From a virus, in IMG/VR virus record IMGVR_UViG_3300040801_002588, positions 1 to 45,979 of that record: a stretch of 45,979 nt of DNA. One strand, given 5' to 3'. The position numbers and the translations under genes were made by a program. The notes beneath the pieces are model-generated. The model was not told the origin of the DNA and searched no databases. It saw nothing but the letters and a program-made list of their open reading frames with translations. The stretch's first letter is position 1; each line of letters opens with the position of its first letter. This document shows, one piece after another, positions 1-8,121 of this stretch.

Positions 1-681
1 GATCTGTTGCAGGTTGGTGTCGGTGCGGATACTTTTCTGACGGTGCCGGGTTCTGGTGGCTTGCAAATCAACCGATCAGGTGGCCGCGACCCGTACATCA
101 TGTTGATGCAAAACGGCGTTTCAAAATGGCAAGTCAGGCAAGGTGGCACTAATTTCAGAATTGCCAACGGTGATGCGTCAAAGGTATTTTTCAATGTAGA
201 CACTGACGGTAAAACAGCCATCGGCGTCAATAACATACCCGTTGCGAGACTTTCAGTTAATTCCAATTCCCCTGCCGAAATGGGTTTGACGGTTCAGGGT
301 GCTGCCGCCCAGACTGCTAATTTACAGGAGTGGCGGGATGGTTTGGGTGGGACACTTGCCCATGTCGACAAGGACGGCAAGATGTTCATGGGTGCAACCG
401 CCGTCACCTCCGACCGCCGCCTGAAAGACAACCTGGAACCCATCCAGAACGCCACCGACAAGCTGAACCGGATCACCGGCTACGAGTACGACAAGCAGGG
501 TCAGCGTTCCGCTGGCCTGATTGCACAGGAAGTCGAAGCCATCCTGCCGCAGGCGGTCAGCACCGGCCCGGACGGCATGAAGTCACTGGACTACAACCAG
601 ACGATTGCAGTGCTGGTTGAGTCACTGAAAGAAGCACACGCAAAAATTGCCAAACTAGAGGAACAGATCAATGCCCGTTAA
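1..681 (+). CDS. Tail fibre/spike C-terminal part with S74 self-cleaving chaperone domain (5' end outside window)
   Basis: The reading frame is open from base 1, so this is the C-terminal 226 or so residues of a longer fibre. The last ~95 residues match the peptidase S74 / intramolecular chaperone domain: the block TSDRRLKDNLEPI, then GLIAQEVEAILPQAV, then a C-terminal coiled coil (VESLKEAHAKIAKLEEQI). In endosialidase-type fibres the Ser and Lys of S-D-x-R-x-K form the autocleavage dyad that releases the chaperone after trimer folding, and both residues are present with the right spacing. The part before it is Gly/Thr-rich beta sequence typical of a fibre shaft. The stop overlaps the next start (ATG at 671), so the two are probably translated together. 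The role in host receptor binding is inferred; the specific receptor is unknown. Confidence 0.9.
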   Translation, partial: DLLQVGVGADTFLTVPGSGGLQINRSGGRDPYIMLMQNGVSKWQVRQGGTNFRIANGDASKVFFNVDTDGKTAIGVNNIPVARLSVNSNSPAEMGLTVQGAAAQTANLQEWRDGLGGTLAHVDKDGKMFMGATAVTSDRRLKDNLEPIQNATDKLNRITGYEYDKQGQRSAGLIAQEVEAILPQAVSTGPDGMKSLDYNQTIAVLVESLKEAHAKIAKLEEQINAR

Positions 682-1117
682 ACCTGAACTTGCCGAACAG
701 CACGCACAGCAAACCGTCATCCTCGCTGCCCTGAAGGCCGCATTGCCATCAGCAGCGGATGCCGACATAGCGGCGGAAATCCAGAACCAGATCGAGATTT
801 ACGAATCTGCACTGGCCGATCCTGCCTACCAGGATGACTTCGACCCCAGCCGTGATCCGACGGCGGTGGAACTGATCATCGGCAAGGTCAGTGGCCTGTC
901 CGATCCGACTGTCCGCTGGCACGCCGAGATCGCGTACAAGCCGGGCGATGTCTGCACGCACAGTGGTACGGTGTATCGTGCGCTGGCGGATGTAGCGGTT
1001 GGTACGCAGCCGGATGATGTATTCGATGCTGAAGCCGGTACCGGTGGTTGGATTCCGGTAGACTACGAGCCGCCTGTTGTTGCTGATGACGACACTACAG
1101 GTGGCACCACTTCCTGA
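671..1117 (+). CDS. Carbohydrate-binding (CBM5/12, chitin-binding-like) fibre-associated protein
   Basis: 148 residues; the start overlaps the end of the fibre gene by 11 bases. The N-terminal half is helical (EQHAQQTVILAALKAALP, then EIQNQIEIYESAL). Residues about 84-132 carry the ChiC/ChtBD3 pattern: W-H-A-E-I-A-Y-K-P-G-D-V, then G-T-V-Y-R-A-L, a P in a loop, and a closing W-I-P-V. In CBM5/12 modules the aromatic residues stack on polysaccharide sugars. Its place directly after an S74 fibre suggests a virion accessory that binds host glycans, or a fibre-tip protein. The tail is rich in Asp and Thr. The domain call rests on motif recognition; the sugar bound is not known. Confidence 0.75.
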   Translation: MPVKPELAEQHAQQTVILAALKAALPSAADADIAAEIQNQIEIYESALADPAYQDDFDPSRDPTAVELIIGKVSGLSDPTVRWHAEIAYKPGDVCTHSGTVYRALADVAVGTQPDDVFDAEAGTGGWIPVDYEPPVVADDDTTGGTTS

Positions 1118-1134
1118 ATAAATAGGAAATTATT

Positions 1135-1995
1135 ATGCCTTTCAAAATCAGACCCAAACGTACGGCTACAGCTGGAAGAAAACCTACAGCGGCTCAACTG
1201 GATACAGGTGAAATCGCCCTGAATATGGCGGATAAGAAGCTGTATTTCAAAGACCAGACAGGAGCCGTTAAGGAATTGAATGGCTCTGTGCCAGCACAGC
1301 AGCCAACCAATCTGGGCCGCACTATTACCAATACCCAGATCACGATTACGTCGTCTACAGGCACTGACGCTGTCATACCTTCAGCAGGTGCAAGTGCGGG
1401 TGTCATGACCACGGCCCAAGTTGCAGATCTGGCTCAAGCAAAGGCAGACAATACGGCTCAGGCTAATCAGCTTGCAAAAGCGAATTCAGATATTACGACA
1501 TTGACCAATAGGCTGAATACGACACAGGCAGACATAACTGAAGTCTTTGAAAGCTTCATGGATTTAGAAGATCTGTTTGAAGCATTCAAAACTGAAGTAC
1601 GTGGTCTGATTGCATCCATTCCTACGCCTCCGGTACAGACACCTACACTGTCTTACAATCTGACAGTTACTGCAGCCGGCATTTCAAAAACGACTACGGT
1701 TAGCTATAAGTTTGGTGAGAAAGTGGCCGGCAATGTGTCAATCCAACCATTAACAGGCAAACCTGCAATCACATCTATGACCGCCAGTTCGCCTCCTGCA
1801 GGTTATAGATTGCATAGCGCACGTGCTGCTACATATTACAAATCAGCTGCTGGCGCCAATGTCGTTGGTCCCTTCCAGGGTTGTCAGGTTAACGGAACAT
1901 CAATCTCGGTTAATCAGGCCGGGGGCATTCCAGTAACATATACGGGCGCCAATTTGTACAGCATTCGCGTATATCTTGAATACGTCAAGATTTAA
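1135..1995 (+). CDS. Fibre-like protein with tropism-determinant-type N-terminus
   Basis: 286 residues, preceded by an AGGA ribosome site. Residues about 4-45 (RPKRTATAGRKPTAAQLDTG, then EIALNMADKKLYFKD) fit the short N-terminal repeat shared by many phage fibres and the Bordetella phage Mtd protein, which packs as a trimeric base. Residues about 100-160 form a coiled coil rich in Ala, Asn, Gln and Thr, followed by a Pro-Thr hinge and a beta-rich C-terminal head with many Tyr, Ser and Gly residues. This is the usual layout of a short receptor-binding fibre. No reverse transcriptase or template repeat was seen nearby, so diversification by a retroelement is not supported. Confidence 0.7.
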   Translation: MPFKIRPKRTATAGRKPTAAQLDTGEIALNMADKKLYFKDQTGAVKELNGSVPAQQPTNLGRTITNTQITITSSTGTDAVIPSAGASAGVMTTAQVADLAQAKADNTAQANQLAKANSDITTLTNRLNTTQADITEVFESFMDLEDLFEAFKTEVRGLIASIPTPPVQTPTLSYNLTVTAAGISKTTTVSYKFGEKVAGNVSIQPLTGKPAITSMTASSPPAGYRLHSARAATYYKSAAGANVVGPFQGCQVNGTSISVNQAGGIPVTYTGANLYSIRVYLEYVKI

Positions 1996-2003
1996 GGTGA
2001 TTT

Positions 2004-2039
2004 ATGGCCAAAAGTGGCATTCACATCAAGAAAAAGAAC
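2004..2039 (+). pseudogene. Possible 5' remnant of a small basic phage gene cut by the HNH gene
   Basis: An ATG with a GGTG ribosome-site-like sequence 4 bases upstream starts the peptide MAKSGIHIKKKN, which ends exactly where the convergent HNH gene's stop codon begins (2040). The peptide resembles the first residues of the small basic protein encoded at 2611 (PIRIKPSHKGK) and of similar small phage proteins recalled from other genomes. The frame stays open to 2228, but that extension is antisense to the HNH coding sequence. Reading it as a truncated paralogue is an inference; it could also be chance. Confidence 0.35.
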
Positions 2040-2534
2040 CTATGTACCGTGGTTAGGATGAAAATGTTTGTTGTCTTTGGCTTGCTGTCGGGCAAGCACA
2101 GCATCAGACAGTTCATCAAAAAAACCAAGATGCGTCAGTTTTTTGTTGTATCGGATGTACGCATGCCATTGTTGTTTTTGTTTGTCCCAGGTAACTCCAG
2201 CAGTGCCGCTGGTGTTAGAACGGTATAAAGGTTTGTTGCGATGATTTACGGCTTCAGAAACCGAACGCAAATTGCACCAGCGATTGTCAATTTTGTCATG
2301 GTTGATGTGATCAATGTGATCAGCAGGATATTGTCCGGTCATCCAAAGCCAAATAAGCCTGTGTTCAAGGTAGCTCTTACCACGATAGTGAATCCATCGG
2401 TAGTCTCGATAAATACAGCCAGCACGGTCTCCGGCTTTAATTTTGTAACCGCGGGGGATTTTCCAATAGACATGCCCAGTGACTGGATTGTAGTCAAAAA
2501 GGCGGCGAGCGAGAGCATAATCAATATGGGCCAT
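2040..2534 (-). CDS. HNH homing-type endonuclease with AP2-like C-terminal domain
   Basis: 164 residues using the ATG at 2534, chosen because GGAGA lies 6 bases before it; upstream in-frame codons have no better site. Residues about 58-100 carry the HNH_3 motif: E-H-R, then D-H-I-D-H-I-N-H-D, then D-N-R-W-C-N-L-R and N-H-R-N. These supply the histidines and asparagine that bind the catalytic metal. Residues about 105-164 (SGTAGVTWDKQKQQWHAYI) fit the small AP2/NUMOD-type DNA-binding tail of homing endonucleases. It lies on the strand opposite all surrounding late genes, between two structural genes, which is typical of a free-standing homing gene. It is expected to nick or cut DNA at the equivalent site of related phages that lack it. 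Confidence 0.9.
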   Translation of the reverse strand: MAHIDYALARRLFDYNPVTGHVYWKIPRGYKIKAGDRAGCIYRDYRWIHYRGKSYLEHRLIWLWMTGQYPADHIDHINHDKIDNRWCNLRSVSEAVNHRNKPLYRSNTSGTAGVTWDKQKQQWHAYIRYNKKLTHLGFFDELSDAVLARQQAKDNKHFHPNHGT

Positions 2535-2563
2535 AAACATTCTCCGGATGTTTTGGTCAAGTG

Positions 2564-2587
2564 GATACGGGGCTGCCACCCCGTATC
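2564..2587. repeat. Inverted repeat between HNH gene and small basic gene
   Basis: A perfect 9-bp stem, GATACGGGG / CCCCGTATC, with loop CTGCCA. No U-run follows on either strand, so it is not a standard intrinsic terminator. It sits just upstream of both the HNH gene (- strand) and the 2611 gene (+ strand), and an A/T-rich stretch (GATTATAGTATAG) follows before the 2611 ribosome site. It could be an RNA-processing or regulatory hairpin; function unknown. Confidence 0.5.
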
Positions 2588-2610
2588 TGCGATTATAGTA
2601 TAGGACTGAT

Positions 2611-2790
2611 ATGGCAGCAAAAAAGAAACCGATACGGATTAAGCCCTCCCACAAGGGCAAGTTTACTGCGTACAAAAAGCGCACGGGCAAGACAACTGCC
2701 CAAGCCAAGCGCAGTAAAAGCCCTGCGGTGCGGAAGATGGCTACGTTCGCTCAGAATGCCAAGAAATGGAACAAAGGTAAGAAACGCTGA
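2611..2790 (+). CDS. Small basic protein, FAxNAKKW type
   Basis: 59 residues, about one third Lys or Arg. It starts at ATG with GGA 5 bases upstream, and the TGA stop shares its last base with the next gene's start (TGATG). Visible motifs are IRIKPSHKGKFTAYKKRTGK near the N-terminus and FAQNAKKW near the C-terminus, a pattern I recall from short uncharacterised proteins in many environmental and gut phages. The strong positive charge suggests nucleic-acid contact or packing in the capsid, but no function is established. Its place between tail genes and the portal and its tight coupling to the 539-residue gene suggest late expression. Confidence 0.7.
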   Translation: MAAKKKPIRIKPSHKGKFTAYKKRTGKTTAQAKRSKSPAVRKMATFAQNAKKWNKGKKR

Positions 2791-4409
2791 TGCCACATCG
2801 CACCGAACAAGAAGTCCGTCAGGAATGTACCGATAATCTTCCGACACATCGGTACAACGAAGATGCCGGGCACTGGGAAATTTACAGTGCTCTGTTGGGT
2901 TGGATGAAACCTCTCACACCTGGATGGACGCCTGAATCATCAGTTGAGCAGTGCGTGCAGAAATGGCGGGATGAGGTCAAGGATATTGAAGACGACAAGG
3001 ATGACATTGGCTGGCCTGGTGACCTCAATCCTGAACCCATCCCACCGCCGCCTACAACGCCGCCAGCCAATCCCCAACCAGAGGACTGGGTACCGTCCAA
3101 GGATTTCTGGATCGGTGCCGTTAATTTTGCCAATGAATGGATTGGTGATTACGACGGTCACTTGACCGGTGCAGAAGTACATACCCGAGCCAAGCGCTGG
3201 GTAGATTACGTGTATGCCAACAAGCCACTGACCTCGGATGCCAGGAAAGAATTCAAAGCCTGGTACGAAGCCAATATTGGTGCCTGGCCGGGTGGCGGTC
3301 CCGTTATTTTCAGACAATCGGGTGGGCTGAATCTGGTAGACAGTTGGGGCGCTGGTCACACTGAATGGGACAATGCCAGTAGAGCCGCCACTCTCTTCGT
3401 CAATGCCCTGTCCCATGAATACCGGATACTTGCCGTACAGCGGTATGCCAGTGAGCGCAGAGCGGCTGGTTGGCTGCCATCCGGCACATGGGGCAATGTC
3501 TACCATACGAACTATGGGTTCGAGCTGTACCTGACCGATCCCAATGGTTACGACGGTACTCATCGTCCGTTTCAAGGACAGCCAGTAGGCAAATACAGCG
3601 AGTTTACTGCAGCGGACATGTACTACGTGCCCGAGCAGGGTTATCCGGGAGTACCCAATCCTGGTGATCCACCACCACCTGACGTACCACCGGGCGAGAA
3701 AGAACCTCCGCCAGATGAAGATGATGGTTCAGGCTCCAAGCCGCCTGTCATTGATGATCCAATTGGCGGCGGTTCCGGGAGCCGTCCGGATAGTCCGGTA
3801 CAAAAACCTGAGTACAATGATGAAGACCTGATTCGCGGTGTTCTGGGTATTACAGATATCGTTAATCACCCAAGCGAAGTTCCGGCAACGCCTGATGAGC
3901 GTGGTCAGGTTATCTGGGTCAGATCAACCGGTGAAATTTACGTTGGCCAGGAAGACGGTACTTGGGAAATTTTCAAGGTTTCGGACATCAATCCTGAAGC
4001 CTGGGGTAAGATACCGCATCATTCGATTCCTAACGCGTATTGGGATATACCGCTTATAGAGCGTCAGGGTGACCGTACGACCTTTTACTGGGAATTGGCC
4101 ACTGGCCATCACATTGTCAGCGGTGGCTGGGATATCTACGTGAATATCCCGCTTGATACGTTCAAGGCCATGACTGAGGATGCTCTGCTAGAGTTCATGA
4201 AAGAACGTATGGGACCTGCATGGGTGGATCACATCGAAACTGAATTGGTTCTGTTAATCTATGGCGATACTCGTTGGCCGCTGCCGGAAAGCTTCATACC
4301 GATCAGCAAACACGAGATACGCGGTAATGTAGGTGCTGGTTTTTATATCAGCAGGGCAACAACTCAACCGGATGGTGTTCCCGACCGGTGGGTCGACATG
4401 CAAGGGTAA
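2790..4409 (+). CDS. Proline-linked structural protein, probably tail or spike
   Basis: 539 residues; the start is coupled to the preceding gene by TGATG. Three regions are joined by two Pro-rich linkers. Residues 1-78 are acidic with several Trp; residues about 79-100 are a Pro-rich linker. Residues about 101-288 form a globular region with many Trp, Tyr and Gly. Residues about 290-335 are a second Pro/Asp/Gly/Ser linker, followed by a C-terminal domain of about 200 residues rich in Trp and Asp. No catalytic motif is recognised. Location between fibre genes and portal, and the bead-and-linker design, point to a virion surface component. The function is inferred from context only. Confidence 0.6.
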   Translation: MPHRTEQEVRQECTDNLPTHRYNEDAGHWEIYSALLGWMKPLTPGWTPESSVEQCVQKWRDEVKDIEDDKDDIGWPGDLNPEPIPPPPTTPPANPQPEDWVPSKDFWIGAVNFANEWIGDYDGHLTGAEVHTRAKRWVDYVYANKPLTSDARKEFKAWYEANIGAWPGGGPVIFRQSGGLNLVDSWGAGHTEWDNASRAATLFVNALSHEYRILAVQRYASERRAAGWLPSGTWGNVYHTNYGFELYLTDPNGYDGTHRPFQGQPVGKYSEFTAADMYYVPEQGYPGVPNPGDPPPPDVPPGEKEPPPDEDDGSGSKPPVIDDPIGGGSGSRPDSPVQKPEYNDEDLIRGVLGITDIVNHPSEVPATPDERGQVIWVRSTGEIYVGQEDGTWEIFKVSDINPEAWGKIPHHSIPNAYWDIPLIERQGDRTTFYWELATGHHIVSGGWDIYVNIPLDTFKAMTEDALLEFMKERMGPAWVDHIETELVLLIYGDTRWPLPESFIPISKHEIRGNVGAGFYISRATTQPDGVPDRWVDMQG

Positions 4410-4415
4410 GCGGAT

Positions 4416-6515
4416 ATGGCCGTAGACAGAGACCTCATTGAAGTTTACCTGAAAGAAGCAGAGCCTCTGACCGATTGGGAGAATGAACCCAAGGTCAGTG
4501 ACCTCAAGCATGACTATGATGAAGCACGCAGTCATCACGACGCACAGGCTGGCAAGATTTCACAATGGCTGGATAACCTGAATGTTACTGGTTCTGCCCG
4601 GATTGAGAAAAAGAAAGGCCGATCTACAATAGTACCCAAGCTGATTCGGAAACAGGCTGAATGGCGTTACGCAGCATTATCCGAACCGTTTCTATCAACA
4701 CCTGATTTGTTCAAGGCTTCACCCAGTACCTGGCAAGACAAGAAAGCAGCTATCCAGACTGGCTTAATCCTGAACCATCAATTCAATCACCAACTCAACA
4801 AGGTCAAGTTCATTGATGATTTTGTGCGTGCAGCCGTAGACGAAGGTACGGTCATTGTGCGCACGGGTTGGGACTTTCAGGAAGAGGAACAAGACGTTGA
4901 AGTTCCAATCATGGAGACACGTCCCGTTACCGATCCTGTACAGGTTCAGGCTATGTTGGCTCAGGGCATACCTCCGGTGGAGGAGGTCCCAGTAGGCATT
5001 CGTATTGAACGCCAGATGGTAACTACGGTAAACAAGCCAACCATTGAAGTCTGCAACTACAACAACGTCATTATCGATCCCACCTGCCGTGGTGACATGG
5101 AGAAGTGCAACTTCGTTATTTTCCGGTTCCAGACGGATATGTCGGAATTGGAGAAAACCGGACTGTACCGCAATCTCGATGTCATCAATGTTGAAGATCA
5201 CTCAATCCTGAATGAACCCGATGCAGCGTTCACCGAAGACCAGTCATTCAATTTCAAAGACAAGCCACGGAAGAAGTTCGTGGCCTATGAATATTGGGGG
5301 TATTGGGATATCGAAGGAAACGGTACCGTCAAGCCAATCGTGGCGACGTGGGTCGGCGACACCATGATCCGGATGGAAGAAAATCCATTCCCGGACGGCA
5401 AGGTACCGTTCGTCGTGGTTCAGTACTTGCCAAAACGCCATTCGGTGTACGGCGAGCCTGATGGTGAGCTGCTTGAAGATAATCAAAAGATTATCGGTGC
5501 GGTTACGCGAGGCATGATCGACATAATGGGTCGATCTGCAGCGGGTCAAAAAGGCATTCGGATGGATGCTCTTGACGTAACCAACAAGCGCAAATTTGAT
5601 CGGGGCGATGATTACGAGTTCAACGCCCATATCGATCCACGTCAGGCTATACATGACCACGTATACCCCGAGATACCCAATTCCGCCCAGTTCATGCTGC
5701 AGCTGCAGAACATGGAAGCAGAGTCTCTGACGGGCGTGAAGGCATTCCATGGAGGCGTAAACGGTGACACTCTTGGTCAAACTGCTACAGGCATTCGTGG
5801 CGCTCTTGACGCGGCTAGTAAGCGGGAGCTTGGGATCTTACGGCGGCTAGCCAGTGGTATCGTGGAGGTAGGTAAGAAGATCATGGCGATGAACCAGGTC
5901 TTCTTATCGGATGAAGAAGTCGTCAGGCGCACGGATGAAGAATTTGTACCGGTACAGCGAGATGAGCTGGCCGGTAATGTTGATATCGAATTGCATATCA
6001 GTACAGCGGAAGCGGATAATGCGCAGGCCCAGGAATTGGCCTTTATGCTGCAAACCATGGGTAACAGCATGCCGTTTGAGATGAGCCAGATGATCCTGGC
6101 TGATATCGCCCGCCTACGCAAGATGCCGGAACTGAGCAAGCGTATCGAAGAATACCGGCCACAGCCGGATCCGATACAGCAGCAGATGCAGCAGCTTGAG
6201 ATGCAGCGGATGCAGATGGAAATTAAGAAGATGGAATCCGAAATCATGGAGAACCAGGCAGAAGCTATGCTGGATCAGGCCAAGGCACGCGAAGCCGAAG
6301 GTAAGGCCGACATGATGGATCTGGACTTCGTAGAGCAAGAGTCGGGGGTCAAGCAAGAGCGTGACCTCCAGAAGCAAGGCGCCCAAGCGGAAGCCAACAT
6401 GAAACTGAAGATGTTGGAGAACGCTCTGAAAGGCGGCACTGATCTGGAGAAAGAGCGGATAAAGGCGCGAGCCCAGCTGCTCAAGAACCAGAACCAACCA
6501 CCCACTTCTGAGTAG
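4416..6515 (+). CDS. Portal protein (N4/P22-like podovirus type)
   Basis: 699 residues. The family signature includes RSTIVPKLIRKQAEWRYAAL and FLSTPDLFKASPSTWQDK near the N-terminus, YEYWGYWDIEGNG, PFVVVQYLPKRHSVYGEPDG and a TGVKAFHGGV block, all typical of podovirus portals. The last ~130 residues are a long Gln/Met/Glu/Lys coiled coil, as in the portal barrel region. Twelve copies should form the ring at the capsid vertex through which DNA is packed and ejected, contacting terminase (not in the window) and the tail. It opens the capsid module: a small protein, scaffold and capsid follow within a few bases of each other. N4 gp59 holds the same position. Confidence 0.9.
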   Translation: MAVDRDLIEVYLKEAEPLTDWENEPKVSDLKHDYDEARSHHDAQAGKISQWLDNLNVTGSARIEKKKGRSTIVPKLIRKQAEWRYAALSEPFLSTPDLFKASPSTWQDKKAAIQTGLILNHQFNHQLNKVKFIDDFVRAAVDEGTVIVRTGWDFQEEEQDVEVPIMETRPVTDPVQVQAMLAQGIPPVEEVPVGIRIERQMVTTVNKPTIEVCNYNNVIIDPTCRGDMEKCNFVIFRFQTDMSELEKTGLYRNLDVINVEDHSILNEPDAAFTEDQSFNFKDKPRKKFVAYEYWGYWDIEGNGTVKPIVATWVGDTMIRMEENPFPDGKVPFVVVQYLPKRHSVYGEPDGELLEDNQKIIGAVTRGMIDIMGRSAAGQKGIRMDALDVTNKRKFDRGDDYEFNAHIDPRQAIHDHVYPEIPNSAQFMLQLQNMEAESLTGVKAFHGGVNGDTLGQTATGIRGALDAASKRELGILRRLASGIVEVGKKIMAMNQVFLSDEEVVRRTDEEFVPVQRDELAGNVDIELHISTAEADNAQAQELAFMLQTMGNSMPFEMSQMILADIARLRKMPELSKRIEEYRPQPDPIQQQMQQLEMQRMQMEIKKMESEIMENQAEAMLDQAKAREAEGKADMMDLDFVEQESGVKQERDLQKQGAQAEANMKLKMLENALKGGTDLEKERIKARAQLLKNQNQPPTSE

Positions 6516-6526
6516 AGGATTAAATC

Positions 6527-6904
6527 ATGACAATGGAAAACAGCGAACAGCAGTTGCGGCAGGTACAGCTTACGATTGAACAGGCCAAGGCCAGTATCGA
6601 GCGTATGAAAAAGCTGCAGCGGCTATTCCAGAATGAGGATTTTCAGGACATTATCAATGAAGGTTACTTCGTTGAAGAGGCTGCCCGCTTGGTTGGCGCA
6701 CGTGCTGATGCCAACATTCAAGGCAAAGAACAACAGAGGCATATCAATCTCTTAATTGACGGTGTTGGCGCTTTGCGCCATTATTTCAGTAACATAGAAC
6801 GTTGGGGACACATGGCTGAAGATGCCTTGAAGAACCACGAAGAGACCCGCGAAGAGATTCTGCGGGAACAGTTGGAATCCGTTGAGGTAGGCGCACAGGT
6901 ATGA
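6527..6904 (+). CDS. Hypothetical helical protein of capsid module
   Basis: 125 residues, preceded by GAGGA; the stop overlaps the next start (ATGA). The sequence is almost entirely helical and charged, with repeated Gln and Glu (QLRQVQLTIEQAKASIERMK) and no Cys. It lies between portal and scaffold in a tightly coupled run, so a role in head assembly is likely but unproven. I do not recognise a family. Confidence 0.65.
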   Translation: MTMENSEQQLRQVQLTIEQAKASIERMKKLQRLFQNEDFQDIINEGYFVEEAARLVGARADANIQGKEQQRHINLLIDGVGALRHYFSNIERWGHMAEDALKNHEETREEILREQLESVEVGAQV

Positions 6905-8088
6905 TTGATCAAGCCAAAGACACACCGAATTTGGCTGAACTTTCGGATGAGGAAGTCCTGAACATGGACCCTGATCGCTTTCCTGATCCTACTGAAGAAT
7001 CAATAGAAGCATCGGATAGCCAGCCAACACCGGAAGAGGTATCAGAGACGGAGGACAGCTATGAGCGCGAATCCCGATCTGAACAATACGAAGAACCAGA
7101 CGCACCTGGTGAAGATGATTCCGAAGACGAGGGTAGTGAAGTACCGGATCTTCGGGACGTCTACTATGCGGATGGTGAATCTGCCGATGATGAAACCGAC
7201 GAAGAAGCCACTCAGCCAGTAGACGAACCTACGGCTGAAGCTGATTCCGAGGTAGACCCAGAGGCAGAACTGCAACGCCTGTTTGCGCCGTTCAAAGCGG
7301 CCAAGCGGGAAATGCGTGTGACCAACATCGAAGATGCCAGACGGCTGATGCAGATGGGCGTGGATTATTCCCGCAAGATGGAAAGCATCAAGCCGTACCA
7401 AAAGGCATTGAAGACGTTGGAACGCCACAACCTTCTATCGCCTGAGAAAATCAACTTTTTGATTGATCTGGTCGATAAGAAAAATCCGGATGCTATCCGG
7501 AAGTTCCTCAAGGACAGTGACATTGATCCGCTAGACCTGTCTACGCACGATGAGGAAGACGATGGCTCATACCGGCCCAACGACTACACTATTGGCGATC
7601 AAGACCTGCTACTTGATGAGATTATTGACGAGCTGCAAGGTACTGATTCATTCAACCGCACGGTTGAAGAGATCACCAACAAGTGGGACGACGCCAGTAG
7701 AGGCCTTGTAAAAAAGGACCCGAACTTGATCCGCGTGATCAATGATCATGTTGCCGTAGGCATCTATGACCAAATCATGAACGTGGTAGAGCAAGAACGC
7801 CTTATGGGGCGTTTGTCGGGTTTATCTGACCTGGAAGCGTACAAAGCTGTAGGCGATGCAATCAATGCGAAAGGTGGATTCAAACCCTACCAATCGCGTG
7901 GACCATCAGCCGGCCAAACCTCCCAGGTTTCTGGATCACGTGCAGCCAAACAAGCTGCACAGTTGCGGAAGCGCAAAGCTGCCGCCAGTCCCACCCGTGG
8001 GACCAGTGGCAGAAGCAAGGAGGTCAAGAATTTCCTCGAAGCTCTGAGTGATGATGAGATCGAGGCGATGGGACCTTCAATTTTGTAA
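6901..8088 (+). CDS. Scaffolding-like protein with acidic N-terminus
   Basis: 395 residues; ATGA overlap with the previous gene. Residues 1 to about 125 are very acidic (runs of Asp, Glu, Ser and Pro) and predicted disordered. Then PFKAAKREMRVTNIEDARRL and MQMGVDYSRKMESIKPYQKA match a block I recognise from putative scaffolding proteins that precede N4-gp56-type capsid genes. The C-terminal third is basic (KQAAQLRKRKAAASPTRG), as expected for a scaffold segment that touches the capsid shell. Position directly before the capsid gene supports this. No protease motif is visible. Confidence 0.7.
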   Translation: MIDQAKDTPNLAELSDEEVLNMDPDRFPDPTEESIEASDSQPTPEEVSETEDSYERESRSEQYEEPDAPGEDDSEDEGSEVPDLRDVYYADGESADDETDEEATQPVDEPTAEADSEVDPEAELQRLFAPFKAAKREMRVTNIEDARRLMQMGVDYSRKMESIKPYQKALKTLERHNLLSPEKINFLIDLVDKKNPDAIRKFLKDSDIDPLDLSTHDEEDDGSYRPNDYTIGDQDLLLDEIIDELQGTDSFNRTVEEITNKWDDASRGLVKKDPNLIRVINDHVAVGIYDQIMNVVEQERLMGRLSGLSDLEAYKAVGDAINAKGGFKPYQSRGPSAGQTSQVSGSRAAKQAAQLRKRKAAASPTRGTSGRSKEVKNFLEALSDDEIEAMGPSIL

Positions 8089-8121
8089 CTCTATTCATGA
8101 AACCATGAGAGGTAATTAACA

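Noticed and set aside
1135-1995. Possible diversity-generating retroelement because of the Mtd-like fibre N-terminus
   Set aside because: No reverse transcriptase, no template/variable repeat pair and no C-type lectin ending were seen in the window.
2040-2228. Full 74-residue + strand frame starting at 2004
   Set aside because: After codon 12 it is exactly antisense to the well-supported HNH gene, so only the first 36 bases were considered.
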